Shown piece after piece: positions 45,612-58,970 of a stretch of DNA of 64,000 nucleotides. The stretch is taken from NCBI GenBank assembly GCA_951802195.1, contig OX637632.1, positions 744,001-808,000 of the forward strand, in the 5' to 3' direction. Within the stretch, counting starts at the first letter, position 1. Each line of letters opens with the position of its first letter. The notes under the pieces are model-generated. The model saw nothing but the letters and a program-made list of their open reading frames with translations. It ran no database searches and was not told where the DNA came from. Position numbers and translations under genes: made by a program. Origin of the DNA: Tausonia pullulans (Eukaryota > Basidiomycota > Tremellomycetes > Cystofilobasidiales > Mrakiaceae).

Positions 45612-47428
45612 CTAGCGAGCGTTTTTCCCCCTCACCTCCTCATCCTTCACGACATGCAACCACACCTTGACCACTTGATCGGGCGTCGCTCCGATGTGCC
45701 CGCGGGACCAGTCGTACGACTGGGCGTATGCGAGGATCGAGTGATTTCCGTTGAAGGCTGTCGCAACAATTGGGGTCGGGGTCGCGTTGGGGGGGAGTGA
45801 GGTGGTAGGGTTGATGGCTTTGAGAGGGGGGAGGGGAAGAAGGGATATGTCATGAGATTCGTTTCTTTGCTTCATACAGTCTTTTTTGAGGGGAGATGAA
45901 AGAGATGGCGTACTTTTTAGTCGAGATCGAGCCTGGGCGTCCCAGATATGGACCAGGCCGTCATTTCCACCGCTCGCAAACGTCCCGTAGCCCTTGTGGA
46001 AGGAGATGTCGTTGACGGCGAACACCTGGGACGGCTTGGGCGGGTTGCTTTGAGGCAAGGACGCCTCTTTGCGGTGGCATTTGAAGGAGAAGGTCTCGGA
46101 GGAGTGGGCGTCAGGGAGAACGCTGGGTTGTTGTTGGGTGGACTTCAGTAAATGAGAGAAGGGATGGAAAAGGAAGGGCCCGAGCCAAATGGAGCGCACT
46201 TGTAGCTGATGCGACCCTCGATTGACCCGACCGCGAAGCCCGTTTTGGTCGTCGATGGCATGCAGGCGACGACGCGGGTCTGCCACTTGAGTGGCGATTG
46301 CATGGACTGGGTAGGTAAAGGAGTCAGTGAGCAAATTGATTGGCCGCCTCTCTCGGGCTAAGAGGAAGGATGGCGGACCTTGACTGGGGTCCCTGGATTT
46401 CGGACTGTGGAGAGAAGGCCGTTTGTCATTAAAAGGATCTATGGATAGGGAGAGAGAGGGCTGGGACTCACTGTCATAGACGTTGATGTGTCTGTTCGTG
46501 TGGAGAAAGGGAGGAAAGAGCGAGAAAGAGGGTGAGTTACTACCCATAGCTCGAAGGCGCCGTTTTCAACGAACCGGTTGGCCGTTCCAACGACAAGGAG
46601 ATCCTGGTGGAGGGCTCTCCCTCGTCAGTTTTGGGCGTGATTGAATCTGCCATGCAGACGTGCGAGCTCACTGCGTTCGTGTCCATAGTATAACATTTGT
46701 CTGGGAGCGCGACCTGTCCGACGGGGTTGGCTGGTTGCGTGATGCGCGCGATGACGCCACCGATGCAGTCAGCTCATTACGATGAGAGCGACAACGAAGC
46801 AAATGACCTACGTGTCCGAAGATCCCAGTACCGCAGAGACTTGTCCCACCCTCCCGTGACGAGGAAAGACGAGCCGTTAGACGCCTGGCCATACCGACAG
46901 CTCCGGATGGCCGTGTCGTGGGCAGCAACTTGGCCTGGAGAAAAGGTGGGGGTTCACTGGACCGTCCGAACCGCGCTGGCATGCCTCTCACCCGGCAAGC
47001 AAGTGGAGGAAAGAGAGAAAGGGCGAGACGAACTGGCTTGTCCCGTTGCAAGGTCGTACGCGCGTCCCGCCTTGTCGGCGCCCACCGAGATCGCCTTACT
47101 TCCGTCCTGTGTCCGGCCAAACATCAGCAACCCGCCGGTCCCACGTCAAGGAGCAGATAGCTGAATGACGACCGAAGAAGAGAAGAGAGAATTTCACCGG
47201 CGTCCAGCAGACATCCAGCACGGGACCCTGGTGGGCGCTGTGGAGGGCCTTGGCCTGAGACTGGCCCAGCGGGGAGACCTCGTAGAAGCGGACCTCATTG
47301 GACCAGGAGGCGACGGCGAGGATCTGAGCCGTCGGGGAGAAGGCGATGGACGATATGGAGTCTGTCGGAGGCTGGACGAGCTCGGTGTCGCCGGTACCGC
47401 CTACGGCGGAGCTTCCAAAAGGGGGCAT
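45612..47428 (-). CDS. RAE1: mRNA export WD40 protein RAE1/GLE2
   Basis: Ten exons on the minus strand: 47428-47198, 47106-47034, 46934-46812, 46730-46672, 46603-46575, 46491-46472, 46404-46379, 46306-46200, 46123-45912 and 45817-45612, giving 361 residues (human RAE1 has 368). The start MPPFGSSAVGG is followed by DSISSIAFSPTAQ, SAHQGPVLDVCWTPDGSKAI, GGWDKSLRYWDLRTPNPVGQ, ANRHINVYD, AVGSIEGRISY, FSFKCHRKE, FASGGNDGLVHIWDAQARS and AYAQSYDWSRGH, the full family order. Two exons are only 20 and 26 nt. In the family it binds the GLEBS motif of Nup98/Nup116 at the nuclear pore, promotes mRNA export and has a spindle role. It is head-to-head with the Tea1-like gene. Confidence 0.93.
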
Positions 47429-48051
47429 GAGCGACTGACGATGACGAAGCTGAGAGTGAGGAGTGGGTGTGGGAGCTGGCCCGAGGAAGACAGGCAATCG
47501 AGCTACCAAACGATGCGCAGGAAGAAGGGATGATGAGCGTCAGATGGACGCGTCGTGGGGATGTCGAAAGCACAGGCGAGGTGACACCTTGTTGTTGTCA
47601 AGGCGGAGATGGCGCGCTCTGCCTCCCTCAACGGAGACACATTCAATCGACGGAAGTCATGGAAGATGTTCACATCTCCTGCATGAGGGCCTGGGCGAAG
47701 CTTGCCCAGGAATGCTGCCCCCCCGGCCCTCGTTGACGACTGCAGGACGCGTTTGGTGTTCTCATCTCGGAGGCAGAGCGAGAGGGCGCGAGGGAGGAGA
47801 GCAATCCCTTCCTCTCTCAACGACCATCGGCCCCTGCTTCCGACTCGTCTCCCACACATCTCAAGGGGGAGCACGCGCATATACCGAGCTCACCGCACTG
47901 AGAGCTTCCTCCTCTCGCTCTCTTCGGCTCCTTCTCGCTTCCTCTCTCAGCGTCTCTCATCGTCGCACGCGTCCAGCTCTTCCTCGCGCCGGCGCCTCCC
48001 ACCTCAACACCTCCTCCCCTCCCCTCTGCGCGTGGCAGCAGCGAAAGACTC
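47429..48051. promoter_or_regulatory. Divergent intergenic region, RAE1 / TEA1-like
   Basis: 623 bp separate two outward-facing start codons. The half nearest TEA1 is C/T-rich (about 47900-48050). Long plus-strand open frames cross this region but have arginine/serine-rich, low-complexity content and no family match, so I read them as chance frames in GC-rich DNA. Confidence 0.45.
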
Positions 48052-51000
48052 ATGTCCTTCTTCTCCAAGCGCTCCAAGGCCAACCAACAGGCGGCGGCGG
48101 CAGCAGCAGCCGCCGCCGCCGCCGCAAACATCGTCCCGCCGCCCGTGTCCGCCTTACCCCCCCATGGCGGTCAACAACAGGGCGGCGGCGGCGAGTCCAT
48201 CCCCTCGAGCTCGTCCGACCACTACCACGGGCCCAGCAGCAGCAGCGGCTATCCGCGAGGTCCGACGCCGCCTCAGCAAGGCGGTGGTCTTGGTTCGGGA
48301 TTGCCGCCTTCTGGAGGAACGCCCCGGATGGCCTCGAACGGCAGCTACGCCCCCGGAGGGCCGTCTCCTCAGGCAACGCCTGCCGTCGTCTACCCTTGGT
48401 GAGTACCATCGTCCTCCGTCGAGTCGCAACTTCTGCCAGTCACGCACGCCAGACCGAGGAGCATCGCGTATTCTCGATGCCGGGTTGGCCGATGATGACG
48501 CCGACGACGAGACGCGCTTGCTAGCAGGGAAGGGAGAGCAGGCTGAGCTTGTACGAACGGCTCGGTCCCTCTCCCGCTGTCTCTCTCTCATCACCTCGTC
48601 GCGAACGGCGGTCGGCGGGCGTTTCGTTCCTCGCTACCGCACTGAAAATGAGGAGGCAGACCTGCTAGGGCTCCTTGAGCGTTCTGGGCGGAAAGCGGGC
48701 TAGAGAAGCGTGGGGGGTTGATTCCGCATTCGATGGACTTCGCGCCGTCTCGACGCGCGGTTCTTTCGCGTCTGCTATCCAGGACTAAGCCCGCTGCTCC
48801 TGCGTTGCTGAGTGCCCTAGACTGACACTCCGTGGTCTTGTCCCCCAGGTCCCGCCGCCTTCTCAACCTTCCCGCGCCCCACCCGTCCCAAGCAGGGCTT
48901 CCGCAGCTGATGCCCTTTCCGCGGTACGGCCTCTCGACGCCTCCCGTCGCGACGCCCTCCGGCCACCTCTTTCTCTTCGGCGGGCTCGTCTCGGAATCTG
49001 TCCGGAACGATCTCTTCCTCCTCGACTGCAAAACGCTCACCGTCGCGCCCGTCCCGCCCAAGGGCGAGGTGCCCATCGCGCGTGTCGGTCATGCGACAGC
49101 GCTCGTCGGCAATGTTCTCATCACCTGGGGTGGCGATACCAAGACCCAGGTCGATGACGAGCAGGACCAGGGGCTCTACTTGCTCAACATGGGTGAGTTG
49201 GGGCTGTAGGTGCTGGCTTATAAGCGAAGTGATTCTGATCTCCGACTGCCTTGCTCCCCGCTCGTCCGCAACAGCCTCGAATGAATGGTCCTGCATCCGC
49301 ACCGGCGGCTCTGCCAACTCGCCTAACAGGCCCGACATGCCCATGGGTCGCTACGGCCACGCCGTCTGCATGTATCGCAACCGGTTTATGGTCTTTGGCG
49401 GCCAGGTTGACCTCACGTTCTTCAACGACCTCTGGTGCTTCGATCTCACGTCTATCAAGTCTCCCGATGGACCTTCGTGGGAGCGCATCGAGCCGGTGAC
49501 GGAGGCGCCTAGGGCGAGGACGGGCCACGTCTGCGTGACGTACCGGGACGAGATCATCCTGTGAGTTGCTGCTCTCCACTGCCCTAACTTGCCTTGGTGA
49601 TCGATGACAAGCTGATGAGCGCCTGTCCATTCTCTCCAGCTTCGGAGGCACCGATGGAGAGTTCCACTACAACGACACGTGGTCGTACAATATTCTCACC
49701 CGTGAATGGACTGAGCTTGACTGCATCGGTTACCTTCCTGTCGCCCGCGAGGGCCATGCGGCTGCACTCGTTGGCGACGTCGTCTACGTCTTTGGTGGCC
49801 GGGATGTCAAGGGCCAGGATCTGGGCGATCTCGCGGCATTCAAGGTGTCCAGTGAGTTGAGGCGAACATGGAGCAGTAGAGCAGCTCAGTGACTCGAATT
49901 GCTAACATCTCTTGCTGTTGACCCAGCCAAACGGTGGTTCATGTTTCAAAACATGGGACCCTCACCCGAGGCTCGCTCGGGCCACGCCATGTCAGCCTAC
50001 GGCGACAAGATCCTCGTCCTTGGCGGCGAGTCGACGACGATGAACCCGCAGACGAAGAGCGAGCTGGATCGGGTGAACCATAATGTCATTCACGTGCTCG
50101 ATACCTGTTCGTCAATCGCTTTCTCTCTCTGAACGACTCACGGCTCCATCTTGACTGACTCTCAACTCCCCCCTACAGCCAAGATCAAATACCCACCCGA
50201 CCAAGCTCGCCCCGCCGGCCAAGGAGCCGTCACTCGGAAAGTCTCACAGCCGCAAATCATTCACCAACCTCAACATCAGCAGATCCAGCATCAACAACAG
50301 CAATCTATGTCGCCCACTACGGGCACTGCGGCGGCGTTCCACCACAATCGCAACGGTAGCGGCAGCGATTCGCGGTCCATCTCGCCCATTGCAGCGCAAG
50401 CTGCTGCCGCTGCCGCTGGGGGAGGAGCTGGTACGCCGAGCCTCATGCAGGCAGTTGATCGATCCCAGCAGCAGACGGGTTGGGAGCCTCCGATGCACTC
50501 CCAGCAGGTGGAGCAGCAGCAGAGCGCCATGTCCCTTCCCGGGGGCAATTTCAATGCCAACGCCAAACGGGGGAACGCGCCACAGCGACCACGCAGGGAC
50601 GACGACGCCGCCTATGGAGTCGGAGGGCCGGGGTCGGACTCTTCACGCGCCATGTCGCCTTCAAACCTCAACGGCTCACGTGCACCCTGGACGACATCTT
50701 CCTCCATGGGCAGCCCGACTACGGCCAACTTCCCGTTGTCCTCGTCGTCGACTAGTCGCGTGACCTCGCCGACGAATGGACAGCAGCAACATCCGGAAAC
50801 GCATCTTGGCGATGTCGCCACTGAGCGCAGCTCGCTCCCGTCCGGGTCAATCCCCCGGGGACAGGTCCCCTTCGCTTCGACCGTTTCAGGCCGATCATCT
50901 TCACCCGTCGTAGGTGGCACCGATGGATCCGGAGCCCTCGCCAGCTCGTCCTCGCCCTTATCGACAAACCACGCTCCTCCGCCCGACGCGTTCTACTCCC

Positions 51001-53736
51001 CCCGTTCACCAGCCATGTCCACCGGTGCTGGCGCTCGCAGCTTCGGCGGTGGAGGCTCGAGCGTTGGCCACGGTCGCCAAGGCAGTCTCTCCGGTCTCGC
51101 ATCCTCCGAGCTCCGAGCGAAGGACGCCGAGCTCGATTCTTACAAGCGCCGCGAGCGGTGGTTGAAGCTTGAACTGGCACGAGCGGCGAAAGCTGGCTTT
51201 GTGATGGATGATGGGGAGAAGTCGGCGTTAGGGGAAGAGTTCGGCGATGAGGGGAGCGATGCGAGGAGGTTGTCGGAGAGGTTGCTGGCTATGAAGAGAG
51301 AGAAGGCGCAATTGCACGTGAGTTCGGTTCCTTCCTCGTCGTCCTGTGATCAATCTTCGCGTGCTAACCCTGGTTTCTTCTGCCATCTAAAGTCAGATCT
51401 CTCATCCCAGATGCAGTCTCTCGCGCAGAAGGTTGCCGAGGCCGAACGGGTCCGACAAGGCGCCGTTCAAGAGGCGGCGTTCTACCGAGCCAAGGTTCAC
51501 GTCTTGGAGTCCTCCTCCTCACCGGAGGATCTCGCCCAGCTTGAGCGTCAACGGTCTTCGGAGCTCGAGCGCCAGCTTGCGAGCATCTCCGCGGAGCACA
51601 CGTCCCTCCAGAGGCAGATCACCCAGCTCGCCGAGACGTCAGCACTTGAGAGGCAGCTCCGAACCGCCGCGGAGGATCGTGAGGCCGAGGCCGTCCGAAG
51701 AGCGACGACGGCCGAGAGCGATCACCTCCGGTCGACCGAGGAGCTCCACACGCTCCATCAAAAACACTCTGTCGCCGAGTCGAGCCTCCGGGACCACGCT
51801 GAACGACTCGTCTCCCTCGGATCGCTCACTCAGCGGCACGAGATGGATCGCGACGTCGCAAGGACCCAGCACGACGAGATGCGCGGCGAGAGGGACCTTC
51901 ATCTGGTCGCGCTCGAGCAGGCCCAGACGGCGCTGGGGCACGCGGGCGTTCGTGCCGAGGAGGCCGAGGCACTCTACCAGCGAGACCACGAGCGTGCGAC
52001 GGCCCTCGAGACGGAGGTCTCGGAGCTTCGGCAGGAGATTGAAATCCGCTCGAGGGAGGCCGAAGCAGCGACCAGTCGGCTCGCGGACGTCGAGGCTGCT
52101 TGGGGTCGCTCGAGGGAGGAGGCCGAGTCGCTCCGGGTCCTCTCGGCCAGCGGCCTCGGCGAGCTCCTCACACTTCACCGCGGAATCAAGTCGGACACCG
52201 ATCGCTCGACGCGCGGTCACGAGGAGAAGTCTCGGGCGCTCGATCAGGAAGCCTCGTCGCTGCGCAAGATGCTCCAGGAGGCCGGCAGCCGCGTCGACGA
52301 GACTCAATCGGTGCTCGCCCAATTCCGAAGCCGACAGCGTCAGCTTGAGGCCGACCAAATTACAAGCCGCAAGGAGTTTCAGGCTGCCCGCGCCGCTCTT
52401 GCGGCTGCTCAGGCCGAGACGGGTCGTTTCAAGGAGCAGCTCACGGCCAAGGAGGCTGAGGTCCGCGATCGGTCTGCCGCCGCAGGCGAGCTCGAGCTTC
52501 GACTCTCGATGCTCCGCAACTTGCTCGCCGACCGGGGCATTGCAGTCTCGGACGACGATCTTCGCTCCGAGGAGAGTGGGTCGTCATCGCGGTTGCGAGA
52601 CCTCGAGAGTAAGCTCTCAGAAAAGAGCCAGCTTCACGAGGAGTCAGAGCACGAGCTTGACCTCTCGAGGCGTCGTGTCCAGAACGCCGAGGCACGCGTC
52701 GAGGAGCTCATGCAGCAGCTCGCGGGTCACCGCGGTGCTGGTCCGATATCAACGTCGCGAGAGGCAGGAGGAGGAGGAGGTGGAGAAGGAGAAGGGGAGG
52801 CTAGCGACGACATAACTGCGCTAAGGACGAGGGCTGAGGTGGCCGAGAAGCAGTACGCCGAGGCCGAGGTGGCACATGCGGCGCGCGTCAAGCAGGTAGA
52901 GGGTGACTACCAGCAGGCTGTGCAATACGTCAAGGCGACCGAGAAGATGCTCCGTCGCATGAAGGACGACCTCACCAAGCAAAAGTCGGCCAACACCGTG
53001 CTTCAAGCCGAACTCGACATCCTCCGGGGCACCAACTCGTCCGAGGCCGGCTCCCGGACGCGCGACGCCAACGGTCGCAACACGCCTGTCCTCGACGACG
53101 ACTCTCTCCGGGCCAAGCTCCTCGACGCCCAGCGGCAGGTCGTCGCTCTGTCCAAGCTTTCGTCGGACCACCAGTCGCTCACGGCCGACCATGCGACGCT
53201 TAAAGAGGAGCACGGCCGTCTCAAGGAGGTATACTCGCAAGACCTCGACGAGGCCAACAACCGGATCGACCAGCTTCAAGCCGAGGTTGACCGGCTCGGC
53301 CAGCTGAGTGCCGGCGCGGGGGACGTTAAGCGGCTCGAGGCTGAGTACGAGGACCTCAAGACGGAGAACGAGGACCTCCAGCGCAAGATCCGGGTGAGTG
53401 TCACAAGCATGTGTGCGTTCCTTCCCAGCAAACTGACATCTGCTTCCCCCTCCACAGCTCCTTCTCGACACGCAGGATTACGAGGATCGTGTGACTGTGA
53501 TCGGGGACCACCGGATCTCGGCTGTCTCGAACTACGAGAACTCGGAGGACGAGCTGGACGAGGAGGACATTGACCAGTGCGTCATCGTCGCATTCTCTTT
53601 CCTCCCTGAGCGCTGTCACTGACCTTCCTGGCTCTTCCTCCTCTATAGGTACATCCGTGCTCACTCGCCGCCGACCGGCCGAGACTCGCTCCCGAACGAC
53701 CTTCATGGCCAGTTCTCCAACGGCCGGCCGCGTTGA
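48052..53736 (+). CDS. TEA1: Tea1/Kel1-like kelch-repeat, coiled-coil cell-polarity protein
   Basis: Nine exons: 48052-48398, 48849-49192, 49275-49560, 49640-49851, 49927-50106, 50179-51317, 51393-53393, 53458-53576 and 53649-53736, giving 1571 residues. A poly-Ala and Gly/Pro/Ser-rich N-terminus (about 115 residues) precedes six kelch repeats (about 120-455). These include FPRYGLSTPPVATPSGHLFL, GRYGHAVCMYRNRFMVFGG, RARTGHVCVTYRDEIILFGG, REGHAAALVGDVVYVFGG and EARSGHAMSAYGDKILVLGG. Then come about 320 low-complexity residues and a long coiled coil (about 800-1550) with regular Leu/Glu/Ala heptads. Tea1 rides on microtubule plus ends to cell tips and anchors formin machinery. The 450-bp first intron is unusually long. 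Intron 6 is 75 bp and free of in-frame stops. Confidence 0.85.
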
Positions 53737-54075
53737 TCGCTCACCGCCTTCCCTTCTCTGTCGGCTTTCTTTATGTGCCTCATGTCTCTCTTTTGTTTCT
53801 CTCCTCTCTCCCTTACTTCGTCTTCTGTCTGCCGACGTCGTCACCTCTTTCCACTCCCACGCCCTATATCGTTCGTTCACGCGCTTTCACGATGTCCCGG
53901 ACTGTTTCGACCGATCTTATGCTTCTAGACCTGTCGTTCCTCTCCATATGCCACGAGGTGAGCAGCGGTACATTTTTTTAAAGTGTAGAAAGGGCAAAAG
54001 CGAGGTTGGGGTGACGAGGGGTGGAGCAACAACGGAGGAAAGAAAGCAAAGACCAAAGGAAAGCAAAGAGACCGG
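53737..54075. other. Intergenic between convergent 3' ends
   Basis: 339 bp lie between the stop codons of the TEA1-like gene and RPB2. A short T-run is at 53973-53979 and the RPB2 3' side is purine-rich on the plus strand. No gene or repeat is seen. Confidence 0.5.
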
Positions 54076-57000
54076 TCAATGGGTGGTGACCATGCGGGTA
54101 GCGATGTTCATGGCCTGGAGCTCCTGGAAGAGCAACTTGGCCGCGTACGGGATCTGCACCTGCGAGACCTCGGTCTTGTTGCGGCAATGTCCCTGGAGAA
54201 GGTAGCTAGGTCAGACTCTCTTCGTTCGCCAGCAGACGGGGAGAGGAAGGAAGCAGGACTGCGCACGCATTCGAACGCCTGCTTCTTGAGCTGAGCCGTT
54301 GCCGTCATTCCGCAAATGTCGCAGACGTGGATACGGTAACTGCACGGGAGACCAGGTGAGCAACGCAAAACATCGGAAGCGAAAGAAGGTCGCAGACGCA
54401 CCCGTCCGAAGCATCGTAGAGACGCTCGCGAAGGAAGTTGGCGATTCCGTGGGCAATCATGCAATCTCGCTGAGAAAGCGAGACAAGAGAATTCAGTCAA
54501 AGGCACCGGGACATGTGAGACAGTGGCGGGCCGAAGGTACGTACCTCCATCTCTCCGAAACGAAGACCTCCATCGCGGGACCGACCCTCGACGGGCTGAC
54601 GGGTGAGGATTTGGACGGGTCCGCGGGCGCGGGCATGGATCTTGTCGGCAACCATGTGCTTGAGACGCTGGTAGTACGTCGGGCCGAGGTAGACCTGGGC
54701 AGCGAGCTTGCGGCCCGTGTGACCGTGGTACATGACCTCGAGACTGGATTAAGCAGACATAAGTCAGTGGTGAGCGGTACAGCAGGACATTGGAGGAAGC
54801 CAAACGCACCCTCGCGACTGGTAGCCCTTGGCTCGGAGCCTCGCCGAGACAGCCTCGACCGTCAGGTCGGTGAAGGGCGTGGCATCACCCTCGGTTCCGA
54901 GAAGCGTTGCGAGCTTAGAGAGCAGACACTCGACCAAATGACCGATCGTCATTCGCGACGGGATGGCGTGCGGGTTGATGACGATGTCCGGGGTGATGCC
55001 CTCGCTCGTGAACGGCATATCCTCCTGCCTATACGTGATACCGATCGTACCCTTCTGACCGTGTCGGGACGCAAATTTGTCGCCAATCTGCGGGACTCGC
55101 GTTGACCGGACGCGGATCTTGACAAACTTGGCACCTTCGGCGTTTGTCGTGACGAGGACTTGGTCGACGATACCTTGCTCGGTCGACTTGAGCGGCGTCG
55201 AGACGTCGCGCTTCGTCTGGGTGAGCGTCCTTTGGCCGAGCTCCTCCGAATCGGCGGGGATGGGCGCCGACTTGCCGATAATGATGTCCTCGCCCGTGAC
55301 ACCGACACCCGGGGAGACGAGTCCGTCGGCGTCGAGCTTTTCATACGTCCCTTGCTTGAGGCGGAGCGTCGAGTCGCGCGTCGGCTTCTCAAACTCCTCA
55401 ACGACCGTCATACCAACGCGCTTCTCCACGTCCTGGTACGACCGGTAGTACATCGACCGGAAGAGACCCCGGTCGATCGACGACTGGTTCATGATGACCG
55501 AGTCCTCCTGGTTGTAGCCCGAGTAACAAAGAATGGCGACGATGGCGTTCTGACCGGCGGGAAGCTCCCGGAATTTGAGGTACTCCATTGAGCGCGTCGT
55601 CGCCAGCGGCTTCTGCGGGTAGTAGAGAATGTTGGCCATGGTGTCCATCCGGATCTGGTAGTTGGTGAGATAGATGCCCATCGCCTGCTTGCCCATGGCC
55701 GACTGATACGTGTTACGGGGGGACTGGAGGGAGACGAGTGTGTCAGCGGAGACGCTAAAGAGAGAAGACGCGAGCAGCCAGCCTACCTGGTTGTGGTCCG
55801 GGAAGGGAATGATGGAAGCGCAGATACCAAGAATCATGCTCGGGTGAATCTCGCAGTGGGTGAAAGTGTGCGAGAACGACGACGATTTAACGCGACCGGC
55901 GATATCGTAGTCCTGACCGAGCTCTTCCTGGACACGCTGCTGCTCCCTAGCCCGCATGTCCTCGGCTCCCTCGGAGCTCCTTGCGGCTGCCAGGTCCTCC
56001 GGCGTCATGGCGATCATGACCGTCTCCTCCTCCTCGGCATCGAGGAGCTCAATCTTGCCTCCCTCGAGCAGATGGTTCCAAGTGTAGTAACCCTCGTCGC
56101 CCTCGCCTCGCTCGTTGTCCTTCGAGTCTTCGAGCATCGCAACATCCTCCTTCCTAAGCACAAGCTGCTGATCGTCCTGATCGACGACGAACAGAGGTCG
56201 GCAGACGCGACCAGCGTCCGTGTAGAGTCGAAGCTCGCGCTCCCGAATGTCACGGACGATCGAGACCTCGGGCTTAATGTCGGCACATCGACGGAGTCGG
56301 ATGAGGTGCTTAGTGAGCGAGTTGGCGTCTCGGTGGATACCAACCCAGACTCCATTGACGAAGACCTTGGTAGCCGTCGAGGCGCCTGAATACTCTTCGA
56401 GCGTCTCGAGACCCCATTCGTCGAGGAACTCGAGGATCGGCGCCGAGGGAGATCCGACAGAGATATACGACATGAGCGCGAGGTTCTTGACGAGACCACA
56501 CGCCTGACCTTCTGGCGTCTCAGCCGGGCAGACCATCCCCCAGTGGGTGTTGTGCAACTGACGAGGCTTGGCGATCTTGCCGTCTCGGCCGATGGGCGTG
56601 TTGCATCGACGAAGATGGGAGAGCGTTGAGGCGAACGTGTACCGGTTGAGAACCTGGGAGACACCCGCTCGGGCTTGCATCGCCTTCTTCTGGTCTCCCC
56701 AGTTGCCGGTTGCGAGCGAGTACTTGAGACCGTTGGTGATTGTCGCCGACTTGACGGCGTTCTCGAGCTTGAACTCCTTCCTCGTCTCGACGCACTAGGG
56801 AAGGGGTAGACGAGTCAACTACAGTCGTGTCGCAGCCAATTCCAAGACTCCCACCTTCTGCAGCGTCCGATACACATCCTTCGTGAGCTTTTTGAATAGC
56901 ATCCGGAAGAGACCGGCGAGCAGCGGTCCTGCGAGGTCGAGGCGCTTCTTGCCAAAGTGGTCTCGGTCGTCGAGCTCTCTCCGCTCGAGCGCGGCCAGGA

Positions 57001-58970
57001 GGAGACGGTGGATCATGTAGCCGAAGAAGTAGGCCTGAAGCAAGCGCAGAAGGGTCAGCCTTGTTAAACGAGCGGCTAGGCGGGAACGCGCTTACCTTCT
57101 TCGTCTCGAAGCCCTCGTCCGTCGAGATATGAGGAAGCATCTCTTTTTGGAGAATCTCGTTGGCGTAGCGCAGTCGCTTGTCCTTCGAGAGGTTGGTGGC
57201 CGTGCCTCGTCGTCCGATAAAGTCGAGGGCGACCTGAGAAGAACAAAACGTGAACGTCAGTCTTGAGGCGCAACGCAGAGAAGACAAGTGTGAGTGCGCA
57301 CCTCGCGCTCCTGAACCATGAAGGCCTCCTCAATACACGGCTTGAGCATGTCAAGCATGGCCGTGTCGTGCTGGTCGTAGCAGATGTGCTCTAGAACGTC
57401 GCGGTCCGGGACGATACCCAACGCGCGGAAAACGACGACGATTGGGATGTCGCTCCGGATGTACGGCAGTGTCGCCTTGATCGTGTTGCCACTCTGTGTG
57501 GAGGGAATGGGACGAATCGATCAGCCCTCCGAAAGAAGACAATACGCCAGCACATCAACGATCGGACTCACTGTCCGCTCTTGGCCTCGATGGTACATCT
57601 TGACCTGCATCATGCTAATTGTCTTGCCTCCCTTCTCCACCATCGATCGGATCTCGGCCAAGAAGTTGATAGGACTCGGTTGAGCCTTGGCAAAGACGTA
57701 GATATGGTTCGCCGCCATGCGTTCCTGGGCGATGAGGACCTTTTCGGATCCATTGATGATGAAGTAACCTCCCTGATCAAGTGGGCACTCGTTGAGCTCG
57801 TACTGGTACTGAGCCTCGAGCTCGTGGAGATGACAGAAGTTGGAGCGGAGCATGATCGGGACCTGGAGCGAGAGAAGAGCGTCGCTCAGCTGGCTGGTTC
57901 TCCCACATCACTTCAACATACTGCTACGACTCGCCTTGCCAATGAAGATCTTCTGCTCCTCGTCCTCGTCCTCCTGGTGCTCCCACTCGACCTCGACGGG
58001 GTCCTCATCTGAGGGTGCCCGGTAGACGGACTTCTTCATGTCGACGTAGAGCGGTGCTGAGTAGCTGTCAAAGGAGCGCGGGCACGCGTAATCGTTAGCA
58101 AAGAAACGACTGGTTAACCTCCGAGAGACCGAATAGGGCGAGCCCTCGGGAGAGGAAGACAACAAGCCGAAGAAAAGGGTGGGACCCACGTGAGATTCCG
58201 GAGCCGGGCCTCCTGGGGGAACATGCCCGCAACCGTTCCATCCGACTCAACCATAGTGACCTTGGAGAGGTAGATCTGACCGAAGTTGATCTCGTACCGA
58301 CGCTGGAAAGACGCGAGATGGAGAAAGGGCGAGACAGACAGTTGATCAGCGAATTCGCTCGAAGGGAAGACGCGAGCACGCGCGCGTTCGCGACGAGAGG
58401 CAGCTCTCTTCCCTCTTTCTAATCCACGCGTCTCTTCACTCTCCCCAAACAAACCATGGACTCACCGTCTCATCCCGATCGAGACCCGTGTGCTGGTCGT
58501 ACTGGTCAAGCGTCAAGGAGCCCTCTTCGTCGACGAGCTCCTGCATCGAATTCTCGACGAACTCGTTGAACGACTCGAGCTGCTGAGTGACAAGACCCTT
58601 GTCTTCAAAGAAGGACGAGATGACGATCCAAGCATCCTCCTGGGTAATCGTGTCATCGTCGTAATCTGGATGTTGTCAAGTTGGTTGGTCGAGAGAAGGG
58701 TGGGGGGTGAAGGGAAAGGGAGAAGGTAGAAGGAGACGAGGGAGGAGACAAGGAGAGAGAGCGAGCACGAGCGCAAAGCCAGGGTCCAGGGAGAAAAGGA
58801 GTGATGGAAACATCGAAGGAATGGACCGAGGATAGATTAGTGGCAAAACGGGAGAGTAGGGGGTTGAAGAAGACCGGGAGTCGCGTGAATAAGATGAAGG
58901 AGGAGGGGAGAGACGCGTGAGGAGGCGAGTCGGTGGAGGGAGAGGTGGAGAACGCACCCTCACTGTCCAT
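54076..58970 (-). CDS. RPB2: RNA polymerase II second-largest subunit
   Basis: Fourteen exons on the minus strand: 58970-58958, 58665-58466, 58302-58190, 58064-57935, 57862-57572, 57493-57302, 57233-57096, 57034-56855, 56794-55787, 55723-54810, 54743-54545, 54469-54402, 54339-54267 and 54192-54076, giving 1211 residues (yeast has 1224). The start [17 protein letters not shown] sits across a 13-nt first exon and a 292-bp intron. Hallmarks are [83 protein letters not shown] and the C-terminal zinc-binding CDIC and CGHC pairs. Together with Rpb1 it forms the catalytic cleft of Pol II. Intron 5 (57863-57934) has a GC donor (AAG then GCGAGT), needed to join IFIGK to VPIMLRS in frame. Confidence 0.97.

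Noticed and set aside
48492-48546. ATGATGA (box C-like) and CTGA (box D-like) in the 450-bp first intron of the Tea1-like gene
   Set aside because: No terminal stem joins the two motifs and no C'/D' pair is clear; such short motifs arise by chance.
47463-48703. Overlapping long plus-strand frames between RAE1 and TEA1 and into TEA1 intron 1
   Set aside because: Arg/Ser-rich translations without family match; they cross the RAE1 first exon, the promoter and an intron.
55793-56389. Long plus-strand open frame antisense to RPB2
   Set aside because: It mirrors codon bias of the conserved RPB2 exon and has no splice or motif support of its own.
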